A DNA stretch of 64,000 nt from Pedobacter alluvionis (GCF_003664035.1 NZ_RCCK01000014.1:1-64000), one strand, 5' to 3'; shown: positions 26,982 through 36,383, counted from the stretch's first letter. Numbers and translations are program-made. The notes: a model not told the origin generated them from the sequence alone.

Positions 26982-28094
26982 ATGGCAAATTTGAAATATA
27001 ATCTATCTAATCTTCAAGATAAAGCAAAGGAAAGAACCGTTAAGACACAAAGCATTGAATACGATTTAGAAACTCTTGTAAAAAAAATAGATAAAGGAAT
27101 AATCAAGCTTGATCCAGATTATCAACGTAGGCATAGATGGGATGACAAAACTTCATCGAGACTCATTGAAAGTTTAATTCTTAACATTCCGATTCCAACA
27201 ATATATATATCTCAAGATGTAGATGTTGATTCAGAAACAGAAGAATATCGGTATTCAGTTATTGACGGACAGCAGCGGCTAACAGCAATGTACAATTTTC
27301 TTAAAGACAAATACTCTCTTGTTGGCCTAGAAACATTAGATGAGTTAAATGGATGTTTGCATCGAGATTTACCACCATTTTTAACCCGTCGTTTGGAAGA
27401 AAGAACTGTTAAATGCCTTAGGATTGATTCGACGCTTGATGCCCAGGTTAAAATTGACATTTTTGAAAGGCTAAATTCTGGCTCTGTAAAATTAGAGCCT
27501 CAGGAACTAAGAAATGCAGTATATAGTGGTAAGTTTAACGTTCTGTGTAAAAATTTAAGTTCTGACAGCAATTTCCGCACACTATTGCAAATAAATCCAG
27601 ACCAACCAGATGCTAACAATAGAGTTAGGAAAATGGAAGACGTTGAACTTGTATTGAGGTTTTTTTCACTCATTAACGAGAACTATCAGAATTATAAAAA
27701 AACCAAAGACAAAGGGTTCATAGACTTCTTATCGGAAACGATGGATAACCGCAATCAAAGTAGTGATAGCGAAATTTCAAGATATCGAGAAGAATTTGAA
27801 GAAACAATGCGAGTAATCCTACGCGATTTTGGGAATAGTGCGTTTGCAAAGTATAAATATGAGAATTCTGATCTAAAGCTTCAGTCGCGCTTTAATGTTG
27901 CTGTTTTTGATGCATTAGCGACAAGCTGTCACGATTTAATTTTTCAGGAAAACATTACTAAATTTGGGGACAAGCGTGAAAATTATCAAGCCTTATTTGC
28001 AAATAACGAGTTCTATGAATCCATCTCTGGAAGTTATTTGGATACAAACAAATTAAAATTTAGAATTGAACAGACTAAATCAACTCTTAGATGA
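26982..28094 (+). CDS. DUF262-domain protein (ParB/GmrS-like)
   Basis: The 370-residue protein has an N-terminal DUF262 domain: SIEYDLETLVKKIDKGIIKLDP, then YQRRHRWDD near residues 47-55, and the nucleotide-binding DGQQR motif at 95-99 followed by ERLNSG near 162-167. DUF262 is the NTP-using part of GmrSD-type type IV restriction and of several phage-defence proteins. The usual C-terminal DUF1524 HNH nuclease is absent at this length, so the effector is probably the HEPN protein of the next gene, whose ATG overlaps this stop (ATGA, 28091-28094). A candidate two-gene defence system. Confidence 0.85.
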   Translation: MANLKYNLSNLQDKAKERTVKTQSIEYDLETLVKKIDKGIIKLDPDYQRRHRWDDKTSSRLIESLILNIPIPTIYISQDVDVDSETEEYRYSVIDGQQRLTAMYNFLKDKYSLVGLETLDELNGCLHRDLPPFLTRRLEERTVKCLRIDSTLDAQVKIDIFERLNSGSVKLEPQELRNAVYSGKFNVLCKNLSSDSNFRTLLQINPDQPDANNRVRKMEDVELVLRFFSLINENYQNYKKTKDKGFIDFLSETMDNRNQSSDSEISRYREEFEETMRVILRDFGNSAFAKYKYENSDLKLQSRFNVAVFDALATSCHDLIFQENITKFGDKRENYQALFANNEFYESISGSYLDTNKLKFRIEQTKSTLR

Positions 28095-28903
28095 ACCAAA
28101 CCTTCATCAATTCAAGATTTGAACAAATAGAAAAGCGATTTAATGAAGTTCAACTTTTACTTGATTTAGCTGCTACTTCCAGACATAACTTGGACACATA
28201 TCAAGCGTTGTGTAGGTCAGCTCATGTACTTTTAGTAAGTCATTTTGAGGGTCTTTATAAAGAGATATGCCGCGACATAATTGACGATATAAATATGCAC
28301 ACCAATTTTTTTGAAGTTAAAAAAGTAATATTTAATTCTCACAGTGAATACTTCATAAATAACAAAGAGTCTGAAAAATCAATTAATGCTATTAAATTAA
28401 AGCTTTTCGAAGCGTTTAAGGAATATCCTTCAAAGTTGAGAGTAGAACCATTTTTATTCGTGGACAACAAAAATCCCGCTCCAGAAATAATTGAAACAAT
28501 ACTGGAAAAGTTCGGAATAAAAAATTTTTTTTGGTCAATTGACGGATCAGATCTTGACGTTGTGTTTGAGGATCAAAAATCAGCAATTGAAAGACAGAAG
28601 ACAAGATTGTTATCTTACCTAAAGATTAGAACGGCTACATACCCATTCACCGTTGATAGAAGTTTTTATAATCCTATTGATAAAAGTAATCAATCCAAGA
28701 AAGTAACATTATGGGAGGATTTTTTGAATAATTTTTTGAAAGAAAGACATAATATTATTCATGGAAATACCGTAAATAATCCAAATGATAATGAATCTCT
28801 TTCAAAAGCAAAAATAAAAATCGAAATATTAATTTATGCTTTTATACTCAATATATGCTCAGCAGCAAATCCAATTTTTATGTTGTCAGAGGCAAAAAGC
28901 TAG
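28091..28903 (+). CDS. MAE_28990/MAE_18760-type HEPN nuclease-like protein
   Basis: The 270-residue protein matches the MAE_28990/MAE_18760 HEPN group: an N-terminal helical part with SAHVLLVSHFEGLYKEICRD (residues about 43-62) and a C-terminal part with ERHNIIHGN, where R219 and H224 form the RX4H ribonuclease motif. This group is often found with restriction-modification and DUF262 genes. The start overlaps the DUF262 stop by 4 bases, showing strict coupling. It is likely an RNase effector triggered or restrained by the DUF262 partner. Confidence 0.75.
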   Translation: MNQTFINSRFEQIEKRFNEVQLLLDLAATSRHNLDTYQALCRSAHVLLVSHFEGLYKEICRDIIDDINMHTNFFEVKKVIFNSHSEYFINNKESEKSINAIKLKLFEAFKEYPSKLRVEPFLFVDNKNPAPEIIETILEKFGIKNFFWSIDGSDLDVVFEDQKSAIERQKTRLLSYLKIRTATYPFTVDRSFYNPIDKSNQSKKVTLWEDFLNNFLKERHNIIHGNTVNNPNDNESLSKAKIKIEILIYAFILNICSAANPIFMLSEAKS

Positions 28904-29008
28904 ATTTAATTCTGATTTTTAGACAACTGTTTTCTGATGACGATTTTCTCTGTCATGCTATGTTACTTTCATTTTTTTATTGAATATCCACAATAAAATA
29001 ATCAGCAA

Positions 29009-29677
29009 TCAATTTTGTAATTTGGGAGAAATTTTAGTTTGTACCTCGTCTACGAATGCTTTAAGGCTATAGTTATAATCTAGGAACTTACCTCTTTTAA
29101 CGGCTCTGCTATTAAGAAACGGTTTACTCAATATTAAAAAATTATTGTAATCAGATTTGGAATTGAGATCTTTTTTTGCTAGCACAGTTGCAAGTTTTTC
29201 TTTTGCTTTATAGATTGTTGATGAGTCCTTAGATTCAAAGATTGGCAATATCCAAGCATCAGTTTCCTCAACTGCAATTGCGTAAAGAAATGAATTTTTG
29301 CTGATAGCACCTAACCAAGAATTTACTTGATCGATGACCAGTTCTATTACTTTTTTGGAGTATCCATTTTCTTTTTTATTTGGCCGCTGAACTCCGTACT
29401 CATGACATTCCGCAGTATCAAGATGTATCACCACAAAATCTTGTCCTTCAATTGAAAGAAATTCATCAATTAGTGTCCTTTTTTCGCATTCATTCTTTAC
29501 AGAAGACCAACCGCCAAACTCCTCCTTAGCCTTTAGTCTTGCCTTGTCAGTTTCATCTAATGCTCTTATCGGCAAAATAGCCTTAATATCAGAATCATCA
29601 AGACCAGTAACGCCTTTTATGATATTTAGTATTACCGCACGATCAGCGTGACCTTCAGAAATTACACCTATCCTCAT
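29009..29677 (-). CDS. Toprim/DUF4276-like protein, probable nuclease partner of the AAA ATPase
   Basis: Start ATG 29677 gives 222 residues and leaves one base between it and the ATPase stop; an earlier ATG at 29698 would overlap the ATPase gene by 20 bases. Toprim-like hallmarks are present: RIGVISEGHADRAVI with E8, a strand ending in acidic residues (DFVVIHLDTAE), and a later strand with AVEETDAWILP. Small Toprim proteins encoded after an AAA ATPase act as the DNA- or tRNA-cutting part in OLD- and PARIS-type systems. The fold and nuclease role are inferred from motifs; it is the third gene of the methyltransferase operon. Confidence 0.65.
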   Translation of the reverse strand: MRIGVISEGHADRAVILNIIKGVTGLDDSDIKAILPIRALDETDKARLKAKEEFGGWSSVKNECEKRTLIDEFLSIEGQDFVVIHLDTAECHEYGVQRPNKKENGYSKKVIELVIDQVNSWLGAISKNSFLYAIAVEETDAWILPIFESKDSSTIYKAKEKLATVLAKKDLNSKSDYNNFLILSKPFLNSRAVKRGKFLDYNYSLKAFVDEVQTKISPKLQN

Positions 29678-29678
29678 A

Positions 29679-31313
29679 TTAAAATTCAGGAATTGCACCT
29701 AGTGATCCTTTCATCCACATTTCAGAAAGTTTAAATTTTTTGTCATCTAAGTCGGTCTTAAATTTTATCCTACGAGTTTTCGTATTACCTTCTGAATTTC
29801 TATAAACCTCGAAAAGACGTTGTTCATCATCCAGTAAGTTTAGCCCATCTAACACTGCTGGATTATGAGTCGTTATTAACACTTGTTTACCTCTTGTTTT
29901 TGCCAAGCTTGCTAATTCAGTAATCAATTTTTGGCATAATTTGGGATTTAGTGCAGTTTCAATATTATCTATTGCAAATAATTGTGGAGTCTTATTGCTT
30001 ATAAAAAGCGCTAAGTAAAATAAAACATGAAGCACACCTTCATTCGAGTTTTCAGCAGATAGTGTATTGTTTTTTTTCTGCATATATCTATCAGTGAAAT
30101 AAAGGGTAGAAGAACTCCTGCCTGGTTTTAGTCCTTGTAATTTGTTCTTATCTTCTTTGTCAGTAACAATACTTTCAAGCCATTTAAACAGTTTCTCGCA
30201 TTTATTTAGCACCTCGCGCTCGTAAGCGTTGAAATTTCCAATTAGCAAATCTAAGCCTTCTCCATTAAGACCCAAAGGTGTTTTTCTACTATCCACAGGA
30301 GTGATTCCTCTAAGAGATTTTGTATTAAGGTCATAAATTAAATATTCCGATAGAATGGTTTTAAGATCTTCTGCATTTTCTACTTCTAATTCTCCTGCGT
30401 TTAACTGAAATTTACTAATTGCATCTTTTAAGGATAGCTCTGGAGATGCAGCTAGTATTTTTTCAAGTTCCGTATGAACAAATTCACTAATTAATAAACT
30501 GTTACGAAGGTTTTTGTCTACCCATTTCGTATATATCTCGCGAGGATTTTCAGGCTCAATTATGGATTCGTACTCTTCTTTATTCCCATTATTATCAAAA
30601 CTTACAGATATTTCTATTGAAGAGCTTTGTTCTTTTCCAAGAAAAGAACTCAACATCAAGTCAGGGCGTGCAATCCGAACACCTCTACTGTAAAGGCCAT
30701 CAAAGCTTAGGTCATTGCTTTTCGAGGCACTCACGATTGCTAAAGCTTCTAAAATATTTGATTTTCCGCACCCATTTTCTCCAATAAAAACATTGAATCG
30801 CCCAAGCTCTATTTCATCTGAAGGTATAGACTTATAGTTTTTTATTTTAACCTTTCGCAGTAGCTTACCATTAACCTCATTTTCAGGATATTGGTTCATT
30901 TTAAATATAGTAACTGCTTCCGTCCAACTATTTTCTCCGAATTTTAAGATTGTACTAAACGTGTTTTTAGTTAGAGCGTAATGAGTTAATGCACTATTTT
31001 GACTAAGTGTTGGATTGTCAGGGTTCAAATCAATCAATTTGAAATGAACGAACGGTTTAATTGCAATTTTGCGAAATGACTCCCTTGAGTTAGACGCATA
31101 TTCAGCTTTGTAGTAACGATTGACAAAATCCATGATGTCCTTGGTCAAAGTCATACTTGTTATTTTCGCATCTTTCCAATGCGAATCAGGCTTAATATTC
31201 GCTAATGCAAGAAAAGTCAATGCACTTATCTTATTTTGTTGAGCAGGTGGAAGCCCTAGATCTTTGAGAATTTCCTGAGCTTCTGAAATTTTGTTTTTAA
31301 TTAAATCAGTCAT
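29679..31313 (-). CDS. BsuBI/PstI-type restriction N-domain fused to an AAA (OLD-like) ATPase
   Basis: Residues 1 to about 125 resemble the N-terminal domain of BsuBI/PstI-family restriction enzymes: LKDLGLPPAQQNKISALTFL, MDFVNRYYKAEYASNSRESF, LIDLNPDNPT with following NSALTHYAL. Residues about 150-544 are an OLD/AAA_15-type ABC-like ATPase: IKNYKSI, Walker A GENGCGKSN (178-186), Walker B LFAIDNIETALNP (445-457) and the H-loop LITTHNPAVLDG (479-490). In Walker B the usual DE is DN. The restriction enzyme's own nuclease domain is absent. The gene overlaps the methyltransferase stop by 8 bases and is followed by the Toprim-like gene, suggesting a restriction-like system with ATP-driven control. 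The domain call is by eye. Confidence 0.8.
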   Translation of the reverse strand: MTDLIKNKISEAQEILKDLGLPPAQQNKISALTFLALANIKPDSHWKDAKITSMTLTKDIMDFVNRYYKAEYASNSRESFRKIAIKPFVHFKLIDLNPDNPTLSQNSALTHYALTKNTFSTILKFGENSWTEAVTIFKMNQYPENEVNGKLLRKVKIKNYKSIPSDEIELGRFNVFIGENGCGKSNILEALAIVSASKSNDLSFDGLYSRGVRIARPDLMLSSFLGKEQSSSIEISVSFDNNGNKEEYESIIEPENPREIYTKWVDKNLRNSLLISEFVHTELEKILAASPELSLKDAISKFQLNAGELEVENAEDLKTILSEYLIYDLNTKSLRGITPVDSRKTPLGLNGEGLDLLIGNFNAYEREVLNKCEKLFKWLESIVTDKEDKNKLQGLKPGRSSSTLYFTDRYMQKKNNTLSAENSNEGVLHVLFYLALFISNKTPQLFAIDNIETALNPKLCQKLITELASLAKTRGKQVLITTHNPAVLDGLNLLDDEQRLFEVYRNSEGNTKTRRIKFKTDLDDKKFKLSEMWMKGSLGAIPEF

Positions 31314-32916
31314 TACTTAAATCATTTAGCTTAATCTTAAAGGTATCTGCAACAATCTGATCAATAAAATTTTGAACATGGAGTTTGTTATCGGAGATTT
31401 TACTTCCAATGGCCTTTATAGTAGTTAAATTAGGAAGCGGCATTTCTCTCAATTCTGTGGCGCTGACATTAATATTTCCATTAAATGTCCTGAAATATAC
31501 ATCAAATAATTTACTATTTAATAATGCGCACAAACCTAAAACTTCTTCTCTAGTTAGCACGCCATCTTTTCTATATATATAATTTAAGTGGTTCTCAACC
31601 CCAAGATAAGGATATTCTTTGAGATAATCTTCGAAATATGGACAGGCAATTAATTTACTGCTATCATCTTTCGAGCTAAATCTTCGTAGTAAAATGTAAT
31701 TCTTGTTCGGAAGTAGAACAGATTTTGTCTCGTCGGAAACTTCGATAAATTGACTCTTTTCCTTACCTTTTTTAAAGGTCATTATCGGCCAAGTAAATGT
31801 CATTTTAGATACATTATTCAGCCAGATAAGTGGAACATTTTTTTTTAATCGGGTTTCTTTAAGAAATGTTGTAGTTCTAAAAGCTACAACAGGACCTGTC
31901 GATATTGAGATATTAGATTTATCAAGACTGTTAGACCAGCTTTTGAAAAGCTTTATTGCTTTTTCATCATTTATTGAAATGGGTAAATGCAAAATCTTTT
32001 GGAACGATTCTAAGTTTACCAGACTTGTAAATTCATATGCTTTAGATTTCTCCAAATCGATATCTTCAATACCATTGGAAATGGATATATTTAATTTAAT
32101 ATTTTTACTGAACGGTAGTAAAAGTTGGTTTTGAGCAACGGACTGTTTCCTGGTAGAGACTACAATTACATTTTCCTGTAGCACTTTGTCTCTCTGAAAA
32201 GCACTAGTTCGAGAGCCGAAAAGATGAATCATGTTTAAATCTACCAATGAAAAAAAAGTATTTCTAAACAAACGGAAATAACTTCCAGATGTAAAACTTC
32301 TTGGAGATATAAAAATCAGTTGTCCACCTTCTCTTAATAGTTTAGCAGAAATAATAATAAAAATACTATAAATGTTCTGCTGACCATGAATAATGGACTT
32401 AGCGGCGATATTAATCGGATCATTCTTTTTTATTTTAAAATAAGGTGGATTTGAAATAACGACATCAAATTTCTCATCTGTTGTAACACGTCCATCTAAA
32501 ACGGCCGAATTGTGCAATATGAAGTCGTTAACGCACAAAAAATAATTGAATGAAATCTGCTTCCGATACAACCATTCCCTCAAATATTCTAAACTCTTTT
32601 TTGCATACGAAATAATTTCTAAGTCCTTTTCAAAAGCTGTCAATTCAATTTCTTCAATTTCAGGGTTTATGGAGACCAAATATTCTATCAGCGACGAAGA
32701 AAGTATGCCTACTCCACAACCAGGATCTAAAATTCTAATTCTGTTTTTATTTACAGTGCAGAACTGTGACATAAAATCCGCAATCTCATTTGGGGTAAAA
32801 AATTGTCCGAAATCCTTTTTGTGAGCAGAGGTCACTTCACTAGTGTATTGTAAGCCTAGCTTATCAGCATAAGACGAAGGTCTCTCGTCTAAAAAAACGT
32901 TGGTTTTTGAGCTCAT
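31306..32916 (-). CDS. N6-adenine DNA methyltransferase (PstI/BsuBI-like)
   Basis: The 536-residue protein carries motif X-like GQFFTP (37-42), the AdoMet-binding motif I LDPGCGVG (63-70) and the amino-methyltransferase motif IV NPPY (156-159), in the gamma-type order. The C-terminal half (about 330-520) resembles the target-recognition part of Eco57I/PstI-like enzymes. Its length is close to M.PstI and M.BsuBI. It is the first gene of a leftward operon with the ATPase and Toprim genes and most likely modifies host DNA to protect it from them. The target sequence cannot be read from the protein, though a CTGCAG-like site would be expected if specificity follows the fused N-domain. Confidence 0.9.
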   Translation of the reverse strand: MSSKTNVFLDERPSSYADKLGLQYTSEVTSAHKKDFGQFFTPNEIADFMSQFCTVNKNRIRILDPGCGVGILSSSLIEYLVSINPEIEEIELTAFEKDLEIISYAKKSLEYLREWLYRKQISFNYFLCVNDFILHNSAVLDGRVTTDEKFDVVISNPPYFKIKKNDPINIAAKSIIHGQQNIYSIFIIISAKLLREGGQLIFISPRSFTSGSYFRLFRNTFFSLVDLNMIHLFGSRTSAFQRDKVLQENVIVVSTRKQSVAQNQLLLPFSKNIKLNISISNGIEDIDLEKSKAYEFTSLVNLESFQKILHLPISINDEKAIKLFKSWSNSLDKSNISISTGPVVAFRTTTFLKETRLKKNVPLIWLNNVSKMTFTWPIMTFKKGKEKSQFIEVSDETKSVLLPNKNYILLRRFSSKDDSSKLIACPYFEDYLKEYPYLGVENHLNYIYRKDGVLTREEVLGLCALLNSKLFDVYFRTFNGNINVSATELREMPLPNLTTIKAIGSKISDNKLHVQNFIDQIVADTFKIKLNDLSND

Positions 32917-33140
32917 GTTAGTTCGACAAACTTAAGAAATAGGATTTGAATAGTTGTGGCTAACAAAAAATTTAAAAAGGTTGTTAGAGTGTGAATTACA
33001 ATTCATATACTTCCATTTGTTTTTATGCTGATCTACAATCGACTGACCTAAGACCTGAATATTTATATCTGAATTAGGAAAGAATATGATTTTTTTCCTT
33101 TAAATTGTAGCAGTTGCAATTAGAAAATATAAACGAAATT

Positions 33141-33233
33141 TTGAGTGATTCGGTGAGGCACTTTTTAAAAACCTTCAAGATAGCCTTTAAACGCTGAAAA
33201 TTGAACGAAATTCACATCCCAGCGGGTATCACA
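33141..33233. repeat. att-like motif C plus module C
   Basis: TTGAGTGATTCGGTGAG (33141-33157) is identical to copy A at 13953. After 28 bases comes TTTAAACGCTGA (33186-33197), identical to copy B, and then ATCCC and TATCACA ending at 33233. The same order is seen at 19926-20018. It forms the right boundary of the accessory island. Integrase or recombinase action is inferred; no such gene is in the window. Confidence 0.5.
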
Positions 33234-33234
33234 G

Positions 33235-33265
33235 AAATCCTTCAACTTTCGTTGGAGGATTTTTT
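33235..33265 (+). terminator. Terminator adjoining module C
   Basis: Arms AAATCCTTCAAC (33235-33246) and GTTGGAGGATTT (33251-33262), one G-T pair, followed by T residues. Confidence 0.75.
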
Positions 33266-33276
33266 ATTTAAAAAGG

Positions 33277-33337
33277 ATTCCGCTATGCTAAAATCCCCAA
33301 AGCCGTTTATTGCCCCTTTACCCGGCCTGCTCCGACA
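33277..33337. repeat. Short dispersed repeat, copy 1 (second at 46592-46654)
   Basis: The strings ATTCCG, TATGCTAAAATCCC, AGCCGTTTATTGCCC and CTGCTCCGACA occur in the same order in both copies, with small gaps between them. No coding potential is shared. Confidence 0.75.
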
Positions 33338-33776
33338 TTACACACTGAGGATATTAGTGGAAGACTAACGCCCCCATTTTTTTTGGCAATCCTTATTTCA
33401 TTTATGCCCTAGCGACAGACCACAGTTCTGATATTCCCCGAAATTGTTAGGTAGAAGCGATTTCAATTCGGGTATAGAGATTCTATGCCAGGGCTTTAAA
33501 AATAAAGCTAAAATCAGCCTATTATTATCCAGCCGGAGTTGTTCCGCTGCATCCTACAATGTCTAAATTTTCAGGTTGTTGTCTCCAACCCAGAATACAG
33601 AAATGAGCCTTAATCTAAAGTTGATACAGCATGCAGACTATTAAATATTAACAGGCATTCCCATTATACTCCTTATATTTATTGTTTTTTAAATAGTATA
33701 TAAAATTAATTCTTTATGCCATACCGCTAATCAAATGAACGGCGGGTGTTTGTCTGTAGAATTACCCAATCATGAT

Positions 33777-36125
33777 ATGAAGAAAAATAAGCTAAAATCG
33801 CAATCAAAAAAGCTGATAAACAGGATTTATAGCCATTATTTATTTATTGCTTTCCTATTGTTCATGGTACGCCAACCGGCATTCTCGCAGGAGAAAAAAA
33901 TGCCAGGTTATTGGATTTCTACAGCACAGCAGAGGGTAAACAAACCTAATACCTGGATAGCGTTTCGCCGTGATATCATGATAAAAAACAAAACCCTACA
34001 GGCCTTAACTACCATTGCTGCCGATACCAAATACTGGCTTTGGATAAACGGCAAACTTGTGGTATTTGAAGGCGGACTAAAGCGCGGGCCTAATCCTAAA
34101 GATACCTACTGCGATAAAGTAAACCTCGGACCCTACCTAAAAAAAGGCAAAAACCAAATTGCTGTACTCCTTTGGTACTTCGGTAAAGATGGCTTTTCGC
34201 ACGTAGGCAGCGGGCGAGCCGGTTTTTATTTTAGTATGAAGGCAAAGCAGGCAGAATTGAACAGTGACGATAAATGGCTGTGCAGCATTCATCCTGCTTA
34301 CGGCAACACAGATGCCCCTTTACCCAATTTCCGCCTTGCGGAATCAAATATCCGTTTTGATGCCCGCAAAGATATTGCAGGCTGGCAAACGGCATCGTTA
34401 AATTCATTGCAGGGCTTTAGCGCTGCAGAAAAAATTGGCCTCCCTGGCGATGCACCCTGGAATAAACTGGTTGAACGCCCTATACCCCAATGGAAAGACT
34501 TTGGTATAAAGGAAATAAAATTTGAACGACATAAGGGGCCCAGCGCAGATACAATTGTAGGCGCTTTGCCCTACAATATGCAAATGACACCGATAATCTC
34601 GGTACAGGATGATAAAGGAGGGCATTTAATTAACATTAATACCGACCATAGTGTAGCCGGGGGAACAAACAATATAAGGGCGGAGTATATTACTGCCAAA
34701 GGTTTTCAGGAATATGAATCGTATGGATGGTTAAACGGCGAAAAGATCCTGCTCATTGTTCCGAAAGGCGTTAAGGTAACATCAGTTAAATATCGCGAAA
34801 CCGGCTATAATGCAGCGCCTGAGGGTACTTTTGCTTGCAACGATGAGTTTTACAACCTGTTTTGGAAAAAGGCTAAGCGAACTTTATACCTTAACATGCG
34901 CGATAATTATTTTGATTGCCCCGACAGGGAACGTGCCCAATGGTGGGGAGATGCTGTTTTGTTGATGGGCGAAAGTTTTTATACCTATTCAACCTCCACA
35001 CATGCGTTGATGCGTAAAGCTATACGTGAACTGGCGGCATGGCAGCGCCCAGGAGGTGAGTTATTTGCGCCAATTCCCGGTAATTTTAATCAGGAACTGC
35101 CCGACCAGATGCTGACCAGTATTGGCGAATACGGCTTTTGGAATTACTATATGAATACTGGCGACCGCAAGCTTATAACAGACGTTTACCCGGCTGTAAA
35201 AAAGTACCTGAATTTATGGAAAACGGACGAAACCGGCCTTACCGTGTTACGTAAAGGCGGCTGGCTTTGGGGAGACTGGGGCGATAACAAAGACCTGAGG
35301 CTTATTATGGCCGGATGGCATTACCTTGCTTTGGATGGCGCCTCCAAAATGGCCGATGCGCTTGGGTATGATCAAGATGCCGCAGATTACCGGCAGGTTA
35401 TGGCCCTTGTGAAGGCCGGATACAATAAATGCTGGGATGGGCACGCCTACCGCCATCCTTTGTACAATGAAAAAACAGATGACCGGGTGCAAGCCTTAGC
35501 GGTTATCGCGGGTATAGCCGATTCGTCAAAATATGCTGATATTTTATCCTCGTTGAAAACAGAATTACATGCTAGCCCTTATATGGAAAAATATGTAATG
35601 GAGGCGCTTTTTGTGATGGGCGACGGAAAATATGCCATTGACAGAACCAAAAAGCGCTTTGCAGAAATGGTTAACAACCCTAACTATAGCACCTTGTTTG
35701 AAGGTTGGGGCATTGGCGAAAATGGATTTGGAGGTGGCACAACCAACCATGCCTGGAGCGGAGGGGCTCAAATCGTTATTGCGGAATATTTGTTTGGCGT
35801 TAAACCACTTGATGCCGGTTATAAAACTTTTTTGATAGCGCCCCAACCCGCCACTTTTACGTCAGCGAACCTTACCGTACCAACGATTAAAGGCCTGATC
35901 AGTACCTCATTTCAAAATAATGCAGATGGCTTTCGGATGAATGTTATTGTTCCGAAGGGTACAACAGCTATTGTAAGATTGCCCTCGGGCTCAAAGGTAT
36001 ATGTGAACAGGAAGTTACTGACTGAAAAAGACATGAATGTTGAAGAATTGCTGCAAAAAACCCGTTTCACCACGTTTAAACTCGTTTCCGGAAAATATAT
36101 GATCAAACGGCAAAGATCTTTATGA
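33777..36125 (+). CDS. GH78-like glycosidase (alpha-L-rhamnosidase-related), secreted
   Basis: Start ATG 33777 (782 residues) is preferred over 33735 because it puts a basic N-terminus and hydrophobic signal (YLFIAFLLFMVRQPAFSQ) in the normal place. The N-terminal half is beta-sandwich (IAADTKYWLWINGKLVVFEGG, like GH78 accessory domains). The C-terminal half is an alpha/alpha six-barrel with the family motif DCPDRERAQWWGDA near residue 380 and downstream WGDWGDN and AWSGGAQIV. It probably cleaves a rhamnose-type side chain from plant glycans in the periplasm or outside the cell. No susC/susD pair adjoins it. GH78-like proteins can have other exo-activities, so substrate is uncertain. Confidence 0.85.
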   Translation: MKKNKLKSQSKKLINRIYSHYLFIAFLLFMVRQPAFSQEKKMPGYWISTAQQRVNKPNTWIAFRRDIMIKNKTLQALTTIAADTKYWLWINGKLVVFEGGLKRGPNPKDTYCDKVNLGPYLKKGKNQIAVLLWYFGKDGFSHVGSGRAGFYFSMKAKQAELNSDDKWLCSIHPAYGNTDAPLPNFRLAESNIRFDARKDIAGWQTASLNSLQGFSAAEKIGLPGDAPWNKLVERPIPQWKDFGIKEIKFERHKGPSADTIVGALPYNMQMTPIISVQDDKGGHLININTDHSVAGGTNNIRAEYITAKGFQEYESYGWLNGEKILLIVPKGVKVTSVKYRETGYNAAPEGTFACNDEFYNLFWKKAKRTLYLNMRDNYFDCPDRERAQWWGDAVLLMGESFYTYSTSTHALMRKAIRELAAWQRPGGELFAPIPGNFNQELPDQMLTSIGEYGFWNYYMNTGDRKLITDVYPAVKKYLNLWKTDETGLTVLRKGGWLWGDWGDNKDLRLIMAGWHYLALDGASKMADALGYDQDAADYRQVMALVKAGYNKCWDGHAYRHPLYNEKTDDRVQALAVIAGIADSSKYADILSSLKTELHASPYMEKYVMEALFVMGDGKYAIDRTKKRFAEMVNNPNYSTLFEGWGIGENGFGGGTTNHAWSGGAQIVIAEYLFGVKPLDAGYKTFLIAPQPATFTSANLTVPTIKGLISTSFQNNADGFRMNVIVPKGTTAIVRLPSGSKVYVNRKLLTEKDMNVEELLQKTRFTTFKLVSGKYMIKRQRSL

Positions 36126-36375
36126 TGTGCTTAGCATGCCGGTTATTGTAACATCGGCCCATGCATTTAGCATTTTTAAGATTTGAAAATCGTTAATCAT
36201 CCCGTTTTTGCCTGCGTCTCTTTTCAATACACGAACTATAAAATTGCAGTTAAGAGATTCCATTCAAATGATGTACTACACAAGCGTAATTAAAATTCTT
36301 CAAACGGCTCAATTACTTACCAAAATACGCCTGTTAAAGGCAGGCGCTTTCAGTTAACATTTTGAAAATGATTAA

Positions 36376-36383
36376 TATCTTTG
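36376..36383 (+). promoter_or_regulatory. Bacteroidota-type -7 promoter box (TATCTTTG)
   Basis: TATCTTTG fits the TAnnTTTG -7 consensus of Bacteroidota and lies 39 bases before the ATG at 36423. No good TTTG box is seen at the expected distance upstream, so strength is uncertain. Confidence 0.5.

Larger units (their letters stand above)
32917..33776. other. Repeat- and att-rich spacer at the island's right edge
   Basis: No supported gene. It contains att-like motif C and module C (33141-33233), a terminator (33235-33265) and one copy of a short dispersed repeat (33277-33337). A short conserved string, CCAACCCA, also occurs in the 46.7-kb spacer. Confidence 0.6.
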
